The translations under genes and the position numbers were made by a program. DNA of 64,000 nucleotides from Candidatus Enterococcus myersii (lineage in GTDB: Bacteria > Bacillota > Bacilli > Lactobacillales > Enterococcaceae): the NCBI RefSeq assembly GCF_017316025.1, contig NZ_JAFLVT010000004.1, positions 62,001-126,000 on the forward strand, written 5' to 3'. Below, in pieces: positions 18,054 to 24,917 of this stretch (position 1 is its first letter; each line of letters opens with the position of its first letter). The notes under the pieces are model-generated. The model saw only the letters and a list, made by a program, of their open reading frames with translations, was not told where the DNA came from and did no database searches.

Positions 18054-18734
18054 TTAACGATCAATATGAAAACAACGCCACGGTGAATCTTCTTTGCGCA
18101 CGAGGCGGATTTGACGATCGGCATATTGCTTAATATCTTCATGATCATGGGTAATCATTAAAATTGCTTTATCATGCTGATGGGCACTGTGGCGTAACAG
18201 ACGGTAAAATTCATTACGAGACTGTTCATCCATTCCCGTTGTTGGCTCATCTAAAATAAATAGATCCGGATCCGTTGCAAAAATTCGCGCTAAACTAATA
18301 CGCTGCTTTTGTCCCCCGGACAACTCGCCAATTTTTTTATGGCGCATTTCCCACATTCCTACAGCCTCTAATGCTTTTTGCACATGTTCGTGATCTTTTT
18401 TAGTCAAGGTCTTAAACCAACGTCCCCGCGGATAACGTCCAGAACGCACCAGCTCTTCCACTGTACTAGGAAATCCCGCATTAAAAGAAGCTACTTGCTG
18501 CGGAATATAACCAATACTAATTTTTTCACCAGCTGCATTTTCTTTGGCTAATGTCACGGTGCCTTTACTGGGCTTCAAAAGTCCCAACGTCGCTTTAATT
18601 AAAGTTGATTTGGCCGCGCCATTTTCACCAGTCAAAATGACAAATTCCCCATCCTCAACATGATACGAAATATCTTCCAAAACAGGTTCATCATCGTAAT
18701 AAAACGTTAAATCTTTAACATCAATATAGCGCAA
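18054..18734 (-). CDS. znuC: Zinc ABC transporter ATP-binding protein
   Basis: ATPase of the zinc importer, 226 residues. It has Walker [10 protein letters not shown] (36-44), signature LSGGQ (138-142), Walker [12 protein letters not shown] and the switch His in MITHDHED. It starts at a TTG with GAGGAGG about six bases upstream; the start codon lies in a small GCGCAGCTTTGCGC palindrome, which might modulate initiation. It is separated from adcA by a 470-bp array of hairpin repeats rather than by a normal short spacer. The name adcC is equally suitable. Confidence 0.93.
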   Translation of the reverse strand: MRYIDVKDLTFYYDDEPVLEDISYHVEDGEFVILTGENGAAKSTLIKATLGLLKPSKGTVTLAKENAAGEKISIGYIPQQVASFNAGFPSTVEELVRSGRYPRGRWFKTLTKKDHEHVQKALEAVGMWEMRHKKIGELSGGQKQRISLARIFATDPDLFILDEPTTGMDEQSRNEFYRLLRHSAHQHDKAILMITHDHEDIKQYADRQIRLVRKEDSPWRCFHIDR

Positions 18735-18778
18735 AGCTGCGCCTCCTCTTCTTTTAAAATCAAGTTACTAAATAGCTA

Positions 18779-19185
18779 GAAAAGTTGAACAAACTCGAAA
18801 ACTCGCTAGTAGTAAGACGAAAAGTTGATAAATTGTTCTGCAAATTTCTCAAGTTTTTGGCTTATTGCCGAAGAGAGTTAGTTTGTTACACTGGATCAAG
18901 AAAAGTTGAACAAACTTGAAAACTCGCAAGTAGTAAGACGAAAAGTTGATAAATTGTTCTGCAAATTTCTCAAGTTTTTGGCTTATTGCCGCTGTGAGTT
19001 AGTTTGTTACACTGGATCAAGAAAAGTTGAACAAACTTGAAAACTCGCTAGTAGTAAGACGAAAAGTTGATAAATTGTTCTGCAAATTTCTCAAGTTTTT
19101 GGCTTATTGCCGCTGTGAGTTAGTTTGTTACACTGGATCAAGAAAAGTTGAACAAACTTGAAAACTCGCTAGTAGTAAGACAAAA
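18779..19185. repeat. Tandem 121-bp hairpin repeats between adcA and znuC
   Basis: Units start at 18779, 18900, 19021 and 19142 (the last partial), an exact 121-bp period with only a few substitutions. Each unit has AACAAACT on the left and AGTTTGTT on the right. Complementary inner parts (AGTAAGACG with GGCTTATT, and GATAAATT with AAATTTCTCAAG) make it one long imperfect hairpin followed by ACACTGGATCAAG. It fills almost the whole 18735-19207 gap. It belongs to the same family as 5236-5494 and 24603-24740. Confidence 0.88.
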
Positions 19186-19207
19186 TTGATACGCACTTTA
19201 CAATACC

Positions 19208-20197
19208 TTACTTAATGCTTTCTTGCAAAGCCTTCAAATTTTGCTGCATGACAGTAAGATACGTTTCTCCGTCATCCATTTGTTTTTGTGTCAAACTTTC
19301 CAATGGATTTAAGACAGCCATCTTCACACCTGTTTCTTTGGCTAATGTTTCTGCCACTTTTGAATTAGCATTTTCTTCAAAGTAAATAACTTTTGTGCCA
19401 TGATCTTCCACAAAATGTTTTAATTGCGCTAAACGACTTGGTGAAGGCTCTTGATCGGGGGAAATTCCCGAAATAGACTCTTGCGTTAGGCCGTATTGGT
19501 TGGCTAAATAGCCAAAGGCCGCATGTTGAACCACAAATGTTTTATTTTTTGCGTTTGCAAAGGCTGTCTTATATTCTTGATCTAGCTCATTTAGTTTTGC
19601 AATGTAAGTGTTGGCATTTTTTTCAAACTGCGCTTTTTTAGCCGGATATTTTTCCGACAATTCTTTTTGGATTTCTTTCACTTCTTTTACTGCCATTACT
19701 GGATCTGTCCAAACATGGGGATCTTTTGAATGGGCATGGTCTTCCTCGTGATCGTGCTCGTCACTGTCAGAATCATGAGTATCGCTGTCAGAATCATGAT
19801 GGGCGTGATCGTGACCGTCACTTGAAGCTTCCAATAAGTCAATCTCATCGGCAGCTTCAATCATCTTTGTCTTTTTGTCATCGATATTGTCTGCGATTTT
19901 ATCCACCCATGTTTCCATCTCTTCACTGTTGTAGACAAAAGCGTCTGCCTCAGAAATTTTTGCAATATCTTTAGCACTTGGCTCATAGTCGTGGGGTTCT
20001 GTGCCCGCCGGAATTAAAAGCTCTACGCTACCTTCATCGCCAACTACTTCTTTGGTAAATTCATACATAGGATAAAAAGTTGCGATTGCTTTAATTTTGC
20101 CGTCGTTATTTTTGCCATTATTGGCATTGCTATCACCACAAGCACTTAGTAAAACCACGCTTAGTAAAACACCAAGGCCTAGTAAATATTTCTTCAT
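19208..20197 (-). CDS. adcA: Zinc-binding lipoprotein of the zinc ABC transporter
   Basis: Extracellular zinc receptor, 329 residues, anchored by lipidation at Cys20 (LLSAC). It is a cluster A-I/ZnuA fold with metal-ligand His residues in GTEPHDYEPS, HVWTDP and VVQHAAFGYL. It has an acidic His-rich loop (about 129-161: repeats of HDH, HAHH, DSDSD), a typical zinc-capturing feature. It lacks the ZinT domain found at the C-terminus of some streptococcal AdcA proteins. Zur-like palindromes lie upstream at 20232-20317. It probably forms one zinc regulon with znuCB. Confidence 0.95.
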   Translation of the reverse strand: MKKYLLGLGVLLSVVLLSACGDSNANNGKNNDGKIKAIATFYPMYEFTKEVVGDEGSVELLIPAGTEPHDYEPSAKDIAKISEADAFVYNSEEMETWVDKIADNIDDKKTKMIEAADEIDLLEASSDGHDHAHHDSDSDTHDSDSDEHDHEEDHAHSKDPHVWTDPVMAVKEVKEIQKELSEKYPAKKAQFEKNANTYIAKLNELDQEYKTAFANAKNKTFVVQHAAFGYLANQYGLTQESISGISPDQEPSPSRLAQLKHFVEDHGTKVIYFEENANSKVAETLAKETGVKMAVLNPLESLTQKQMDDGETYLTVMQQNLKALQESIK

Positions 20198-20231
20198 TAA
20201 ATTGTGCCTCCTAAATTTATCACGTTGAAAT

Positions 20232-20253
20232 CAAATCGTAATTTTCCGATTTG
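20232..20253. promoter_or_regulatory. Zur-like palindrome 1 upstream of adcA
   Basis: CAAATCG-N8-CGATTTG, a perfect 7-bp inverted repeat. It resembles the Bacillus Zur box AAATCGTAATNATTACGATTT but has a centre one base shorter. Confidence 0.5.
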
Positions 20254-20296
20254 CCACGACAATTAATTTAACAGACAAAAAATAACCCGTCAAGAT

Positions 20297-20317
20297 AAAA
20301 CGTATAAGTTACGATTT
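20297..20317. promoter_or_regulatory. Zur box upstream of adcA
   Basis: The minus strand starts AAATCGTAA and ends TACGTTTT over 21 bases, matching about 16-17 of 20 defined positions of the Zur consensus with correct spacing. It lies about 100 bases before the adcA start, in the expected promoter zone. Confidence 0.62.
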
Positions 20318-20464
20318 AAACGATAAATCTCCCTCTAAACCGTAACAAAGGACTTTTCATTCATATGACCCTTGAAAAATGTATGGGCTTTTTCCGATAA
20401 AATAATAATTTGTTACCTTAACTCGATTTTTTCTAGCCCTCTTTTCCTAAATTTTTGCTATATA

Positions 20465-20493
20465 AAAAACTTGCCACTTTTGTGACAAGTTTT
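20465..20493 (-). terminator. Intrinsic terminator of the marR-rhodanese operon
   Basis: On the minus strand AAAACTTGTCA pairs with TGGCAAGTTTTTT around a short loop. The remainder of the 20198-20506 gap holds the Zur-like boxes and nothing else I can name. Confidence 0.8.
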
Positions 20494-20506
20494 CGCTCAC
20501 TTAATG

Positions 20507-20884
20507 TTACTGCGCTATTGTTTCAACCGGCAAGTTCATGCCTTTCCAACCTTCCATCGCCCCAGCAAGTTCATAGGCTTCAAAACCATTGGATAATAAA
20601 ATTAATAGTGCTTCTTTTCCCAGTGTTGTGCCGCCGGTCCAATCATAAACAACGTAAATTTTATTTTTATCCAATGTTTCCAAATGATTTGCTAAATCTT
20701 TAGCTGGTAGAGCAATTGCCCCTTTTATTTGATCTTTTTTGACCGCTGCTGGTGCATTGCGAACATCAAGGACAACGTAAGGGGAATCTTCTTTTCCTAA
20801 TGTATCTAAAATTTTAAAGTGATTGATATATAAACTTAGATAGGTTTTTAATAAATCGATTTTTTCTGCTGTGTTGTTATTCAT
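20507..20884 (-). CDS. Rhodanese-like protein lacking the catalytic cysteine
   Basis: A 125-residue single rhodanese domain preceded by a helical 30-residue extension. The fold markers VVLDVRNAPAAV, IKGAIALP and the closing GAMEGWKGMNLPVE are present. In the active-site loop the usual Cys is replaced by Asp81 (VVYDWTGGTTLGKEA), and the protein contains no cysteine at all, so sulfurtransfer is not possible. It overlaps the upstream marR stop by four bases (ATGA), so the two are co-translated. It may act as a binding or sensing partner of the MarR protein; that is inference. Confidence 0.85.
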   Translation of the reverse strand: MNNNTAEKIDLLKTYLSLYINHFKILDTLGKEDSPYVVLDVRNAPAAVKKDQIKGAIALPAKDLANHLETLDKNKIYVVYDWTGGTTLGKEALLILLSNGFEAYELAGAMEGWKGMNLPVETIAQ

Positions 20885-21414
20885 GATAAAGTCTCCATTT
20901 CATCAACTAATTTTTTTGTGCCTAATTGAACCTTATTTAATAGGTATAAAAATTGTTCTAACTCTTCAGAAGAGAGCTCTGAAAATAAAATTTCCACTGC
21001 TTTAAAATTTGCCGGCAAAAATTTTTCAACGATTTTATTTCCCTTCGGCAGCAACTTGATTGCAACCGCACGCCTATCATTTAGCTGCTCTTGTTTTCTA
21101 ATCCAATTATCTGAATTCATTTTATTCAACATCTTTGTGACAGTAGCGCGAGAAGCGCCCAACTTATCGGCAATTTCTGACGGTAACAATTGCTGGTTTT
21201 CCGCCTGCTTCAAAAACATTAAAATAATAAACTTAGATTCAGATAAGTCGTATTTTGCAAGTAACTTATCGTAGTTCTTTTGCATTTCGCGATACGTCCA
21301 TTGTAACGTAATAAACCCATGGGCTACCTTGGGACTCGTTAAACCAGGATACTTTCCTAGCGTCGCCTTAAAACGTTGCACATCGGGGCGATCTTTAAAT
21401 GTAAATTTTTCCAT
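20881..21414 (-). CDS. MarR-family transcriptional regulator
   Basis: A 177-residue winged-helix regulator. The DNA-binding region is LLPSEIADKLGASRATVTKMLNKMNSDNWIRKQ with the wing LNDRRAVAIKLLPKG. An unusual N-terminal extension of about 30 residues (DRPDVQRFKATLGKYPGLTSPKV) precedes the dimerisation helices. It has no cysteine, so it is not a thiol-type OhrR sensor. It probably autoregulates through the palindrome TTAGCCGGCTAA, 24 bases upstream of its start. It is the first gene of a two-gene operon with the rhodanese-like gene. Confidence 0.9.
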   Translation of the reverse strand: MEKFTFKDRPDVQRFKATLGKYPGLTSPKVAHGFITLQWTYREMQKNYDKLLAKYDLSESKFIILMFLKQAENQQLLPSEIADKLGASRATVTKMLNKMNSDNWIRKQEQLNDRRAVAIKLLPKGNKIVEKFLPANFKAVEILFSELSSEELEQFLYLLNKVQLGTKKLVDEMETLS

Positions 21415-21437
21415 TTTAAATGTCCTCTTTCAAATGA

Positions 21438-21449
21438 TTAGCCGGCTAA
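21438..21449. promoter_or_regulatory. Perfect palindrome, probable MarR operator
   Basis: TTAGCCGGCTAA is a perfect 12-bp palindrome and GC-rich against its surroundings. It lies between the marR start and its upstream region, the usual place of an autoregulatory operator. Confidence 0.65.
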
Positions 21450-21566
21450 CTACATGAACTATAAACCGCTTTTCATTTTTTGGCAACTAAAACAAACCAA
21501 AAGAGCAAACTTCATCCTTTGATTTGTTGATTTAATTTGCGTGCCACAAAAATTATATGATTTCAT

Positions 21567-21610
21567 AAAAAATTCCACTGCATCAAAAACGCCGACACAA
21601 TGGAATTTCT
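21567..21610 (-). terminator. Intrinsic terminator of the DUF2087 regulator gene
   Basis: On the minus strand AAATTCCATTG pairs with CAGTGGAATTT and is followed by T-rich sequence, directly past the stop codon. Confidence 0.78.
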
Positions 21611-21611
21611 T

Positions 21612-22322
21612 TTATTTTGCTCGCCAGTAGCTACTACCATCTTGCGTGCGGTGCATAAAGCCATACTCGATTAAGTAACGCCGAACCGTGGCAAAATCAG
21701 CGACATATTGTTTTAAAATATCATTTAAGCTGGATTCATGATAATTCTTGTCCCATTCAAAGTGGGTCACGATGTCGGCTAATAAGATAAGTTTCCGTTT
21801 TTCTTTGGCTGGAAAAGTTTTAATGTAGCCCGATGCATCGCGATAAGTTGTCAAAACTTTTTCTTGTTCTTCAGGCGTAATATTGTAGCGATCATCCAAC
21901 ATTTTTGCATTTTGATGGGGCAAAATGACATCTGGTTGTGCCAATAACGTCATGATACTAAGAAATACTTGGGACTGTTTTTGCTTTTCCTTCAATTTAA
22001 AACGATGGTTGCGAACTGTTGAAGCTGTCACGCCTAAGCGCTGTGCAATAAATTTGTCTTCCACATTTTGTGCAAATAACATCAAAATTTCCTGCTGTGT
22101 CTCACTAAGTCCTGTTGTCTCTTTGGGTAATTGTAATAAAGCCGCTAAGGGGCCTTGATGGGCATCCATTACATGAACTTCCATGTATTTTTCGGCTGTC
22201 AAAAATTTTTTTCCATAGGGATACACACAACCAATTTCAGCAGTCGTTTCACAATATAGGCATTGGTACTCTTTGTGCCGGCTAAAGCCTCGTAGATACT
22301 CTTGAATTACTACATCTTCCAC
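21612..22322 (-). CDS. LuxR-type HTH / DUF2087 transcriptional regulator
   Basis: A 236-residue regulator. Near the N-terminus is a CLYC...GCVYPYG motif that could hold a metal or sense redox. A LuxR-like helix-turn-helix follows (LSETQQEILMLFAQNVEDKFIAQRLGVTASTVRNHRFKLKEK, positions about 75-115), and then the C-terminal DUF2087 domain (ILKQYVADFATVRRYLIEYGFMHRTQDGSSYWR). I start it at the GTG at 22322, which has GAGGTG six bases upstream; the frame to 22370 is AT-rich promoter DNA. It is monocistronic. Its ligand and targets are unknown. Confidence 0.85.
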   Translation of the reverse strand: MEDVVIQEYLRGFSRHKEYQCLYCETTAEIGCVYPYGKKFLTAEKYMEVHVMDAHQGPLAALLQLPKETTGLSETQQEILMLFAQNVEDKFIAQRLGVTASTVRNHRFKLKEKQKQSQVFLSIMTLLAQPDVILPHQNAKMLDDRYNITPEEQEKVLTTYRDASGYIKTFPAKEKRKLILLADIVTHFEWDKNYHESSLNDILKQYVADFATVRRYLIEYGFMHRTQDGSSYWRAK

Positions 22323-22347
22323 TTTATTCACCTCAACAAAAATTATA

Positions 22348-22394
22348 TTTATTTGTAAATATACTAACATTTTTTATTTTCGTTTGCAAATAAA
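22348..22394. promoter_or_regulatory. Inverted pair of TTTRCAAATAAA motifs
   Basis: TTTATTTGTAAA at 22348-22359 and TTTGCAAATAAA at 22383-22394 are the same 12-mer (one base different) in opposite orientation, with centres 35 bases apart, just upstream of the DUF2087 regulator. This is a candidate autoregulatory operator. Confidence 0.42.
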
Positions 22395-22469
22395 CTAAAA
22401 ACCGACTGTCGTCGCAACTTATTCATTTCCTAAAAAGAAAAAAATTTTACGATATAATACATCTGCTAA

Positions 22470-22530
22470 AAAAAGAAAACTTGCAAAGAAAGTGAGCTAT
22501 CTTCACTAACTATGCAAGTTTTCTCTATTT
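22470..22530 (-). terminator. Intrinsic terminator of the lemA-TPM operon
   Basis: GAAAACTTGCA and TGCAAGTTTTC form an 11-bp outer stem with an inner GTGA/TCAC pair. A- and T-runs flank it on both sides. Confidence 0.85.
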
Positions 22531-22533
22531 TTT

Positions 22534-23856
22534 TTACCAGCCACCGGAGGCTCCGCCGCCACCAGAAGAACCCCCGCCAAAAGAACCCCAAGAGCCGCCG
22601 CTACCACCACTAGAAGAGTTATGATTAGCAGAATTGTAATTAGAAGACAAATAACTATACGTCAAAACTTGACCATAGCCACCATATAACGTATCGCCAA
22701 TTAAAACACGCCCCATGCCCATTTTCTTAGCATTGGGTTGTTTTAACAGTCTTCCTTGAATAACAGACCGCTTGACACCACTCACTGTGGCAGCGACAAA
22801 CAATCCACTCAACATCACATAGTACAATTCGGTTTGTTTCAAGGTCGTGTTGGCACTTTTTTCATCGGTGAACATTTGCGGCAACTGATTGCTCGTTTCT
22901 TGATATTTTTGGTAAATCCCTTTTAAATAGCGACGTCCGTTAATTAAACTAATAATGAACACAATCGCCACCAAAATCATCACCACAAAGAAAATCCGCA
23001 GTCCCCAATAAAATAAATTAAGTCGACTTTTTTGCACCTTTACTTGTGCAATTTGTGAGTCCACTAAAGCTGTTTTGGTATTCATTAAGTTAAAGACTTC
23101 TCCTACAACTTGATTGATCGCTTTACTGTAGTTTTCGTCTTTAAACCAGTCGACGACATCATCGTCATTAATAATATCGTCTGCTGTCGCATCTGGAATT
23201 AAACCTTCCAAACCATATCCGACTTCCAGACGAAATTTTCGATCTTCTAAAGCAATCAGATACAAAACCCCATTGTTTTGCGTTTTGTCCCCAATTCCCA
23301 GCTGATTAAAAATCTTATTTGCATAAGATTCAATATCTTCGCCACCGGGTAGCTCTTTTACCGTCACGACTTCTAGTTGCGCACCTTGGGTACTTGCCGC
23401 TAATTGCTTATTCAAGTTGTAAATTTTCTTCTTTGTCGCAGCATCGATAATCTTGGCATTATCTGAGACAAAAATGTTATTTTTGTTAATTGTAATTTTG
23501 CTGTTGCTGTCTTTAATTGCAACTTGATAATTATCCGCTTGACTTGGATAATCTTCCAACTGCGCCAGATTGTCTTTTAATACTTCATCAAAAGATTTTT
23601 GTGGTGGTTCAATCTTACCGGACAAAATATCTTCTCGTTGCGTTTGCAAATCATTTAATTGTGTATCATAATGTTGTTTTTTTTCAACAAAAGTATGGTT
23701 GTCTAAAATAGAGCCAACTAATCCGATACCAAAAAGCAACGCGACAATAAAGAAGACCATTCCCATGACACGGTTACGTTTCATGACATCTTGGTAGAAA
23801 TGACGAATTTTTTGATCCGTTTTAGCAGTTAAACTGGTTGGGCTTTGCTTGTTCAT
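22534..23856 (-). CDS. TPM-domain (YgcG-like) membrane protein
   Basis: A 440-residue protein with a cytoplasmic N-terminus, a membrane helix (about 32-53), an extracytoplasmic region with the TPM domain (about 125-255: FVSDNAKIIDAATKKKIYNLNKQL, RKFRLEVGYGLEGLIPDA), a second helix (about 280-300), and a Gly/Ser-rich tail ending GGGGASGGW. It starts at the ATG at 23856 with AGGTGG eight bases upstream, the ribosome site overlapping the end of lemA. TPM proteins often pair with LemA; their role is envelope-related but not settled. Confidence 0.88.
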   Translation of the reverse strand: MNKQSPTSLTAKTDQKIRHFYQDVMKRNRVMGMVFFIVALLFGIGLVGSILDNHTFVEKKQHYDTQLNDLQTQREDILSGKIEPPQKSFDEVLKDNLAQLEDYPSQADNYQVAIKDSNSKITINKNNIFVSDNAKIIDAATKKKIYNLNKQLAASTQGAQLEVVTVKELPGGEDIESYANKIFNQLGIGDKTQNNGVLYLIALEDRKFRLEVGYGLEGLIPDATADDIINDDDVVDWFKDENYSKAINQVVGEVFNLMNTKTALVDSQIAQVKVQKSRLNLFYWGLRIFFVVMILVAIVFIISLINGRRYLKGIYQKYQETSNQLPQMFTDEKSANTTLKQTELYYVMLSGLFVAATVSGVKRSVIQGRLLKQPNAKKMGMGRVLIGDTLYGGYGQVLTYSYLSSNYNSANHNSSSGGSGGSWGSFGGGSSGGGGASGGW

Positions 23857-23870
23857 CTGCCCCACCACCT

Positions 23871-24443
23871 TTACTCAAAACTTACATCTGGAACTTTTTC
23901 AGCGCCAGCGTCAGCTTTAAAGTTAGCTTTCTTTTCAAAACCGAGCATTTTCGCTACGATATTTTTAGGAAAGCGAACTAAATTTTGATTGTAACTTTGA
24001 ACTTCTGTAATGTAGTTACGGCGTTCCACTGCAATGCGATTTTCGGTTCCTTCTAGTTGTGTCATTAAGGTTTTTACATTTTCGTTCGATGCTAATTGTG
24101 GATAGCTTTCTTTAATTACACTAACCATTGTACCGACACTTTGATCGATTTTATTGTCAGCTGCAACTTTTTCTTCTGGTGTTGAAGCCTGATTGTATTC
24201 TTTTCTGGCTTGTGTAATCGCAGTGAAAATTTCCGTTTCATGCTTCATACTCCCCTTGACGCTGTTCACCAAATTGGGAATTAAATCTGCTCTACGCTGC
24301 ATCACGTTTTCTACTTGTGACCACTTTGCATCGACACTGTTTTCGGCACTTGCCAAACTATTGTAGGTGGCAATAAAATAGCCTACAATCCCGATTACAA
24401 TAATACCAATTACACCAATAACTGTTAAAGTACTTTTCTTCAT
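23871..24443 (-). CDS. lemA: LemA family protein
   Basis: A 190-residue membrane-anchored helical-bundle protein. There is one N-terminal membrane helix (about 6-27), then YNSLASAENSVDAKWSQVENVMQRRADLIPNLVNSVKG, the family signature, and a C-terminal FPKNIVAKMLGFEKKANFKAD segment. Most of the protein lies outside the cytoplasm or against the membrane. It forms an operon with the downstream TPM gene (14-base gap). Biological role in Firmicutes is poorly defined. Confidence 0.95.
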   Translation of the reverse strand: MKKSTLTVIGVIGIIVIGIVGYFIATYNSLASAENSVDAKWSQVENVMQRRADLIPNLVNSVKGSMKHETEIFTAITQARKEYNQASTPEEKVAADNKIDQSVGTMVSVIKESYPQLASNENVKTLMTQLEGTENRIAVERRNYITEVQSYNQNLVRFPKNIVAKMLGFEKKANFKADAGAEKVPDVSFE

Positions 24444-24602
24444 TTCATTTCCTCTTTTCCTCCACTTAAAAGTGCGGTTCCCATCCGCCAGTGGCTTTAG
24501 CTTATTGTACCATTAAGGCTACCACCTACCTCATACTTAAGTCTGATTTTTATCACTTTACAAAAATATTATAAGAAAAGCTGAGAGCTAGTACGTGAAG
24601 CT

Positions 24603-24740
24603 AGACAGCTAGAAAAGCCGAGGAAACTCCTTCACCTGCTAGCAAAGGAGAAATTTCAATAAATTGTTTCCAAATTTCTTGAAATTTTGACTTATTGCTG
24701 GCGAGTTAGTTTCAAAGGCTAGACAGCTAGAAAATCTGAG
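24603..24740. repeat. Single copy of the 120-bp hairpin repeat family
   Basis: Begins GCTAGACAGCTAGAAAAG and ends with the same leader again (24718-24736). The body can fold: GAAACT on the left with AGTTAGTTTC on the right, and AAATTTCAATAAATT with AAATTTCTTGAAATTT. It shares the blocks ATAAATTGTT, CAAATTTCT and CTTATTGC with the array at 18779-19185. The flanks of the 24444-24917 gap hold no gene; 24741-24835 may be a further decayed unit. Confidence 0.75.
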
Positions 24741-24860
24741 CGTACTTGGCAGCTCTTTGAAAAAAATATCAGAAAGTCATGTTTTAGTGTTCCTTACCAG
24801 CAACTAATTTGTGAATTTTTCAATTTTTATGCTTGCCATTATTATTTGACGCAGAACTAA

Positions 24861-24905
24861 AAAATCACGGTCGGCTACTTTACTTATTGGTAGCGACCGC
24901 GATTA
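24861..24905 (-). terminator. Intrinsic terminator of the adhesin gene
   Basis: On the minus strand AATCGCGGTCGCTAC pairs with GTAGCCGACCGTGATT and is followed by TTTT. Confidence 0.85.
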
Positions 24906-24917
24906 TTCAGCTTACTT

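Noticed and set aside
18779-19185. CRISPR array
   Set aside because: The 121-bp units are repeated as a whole with no variable spacers, are far too long, and no cas genes are near.
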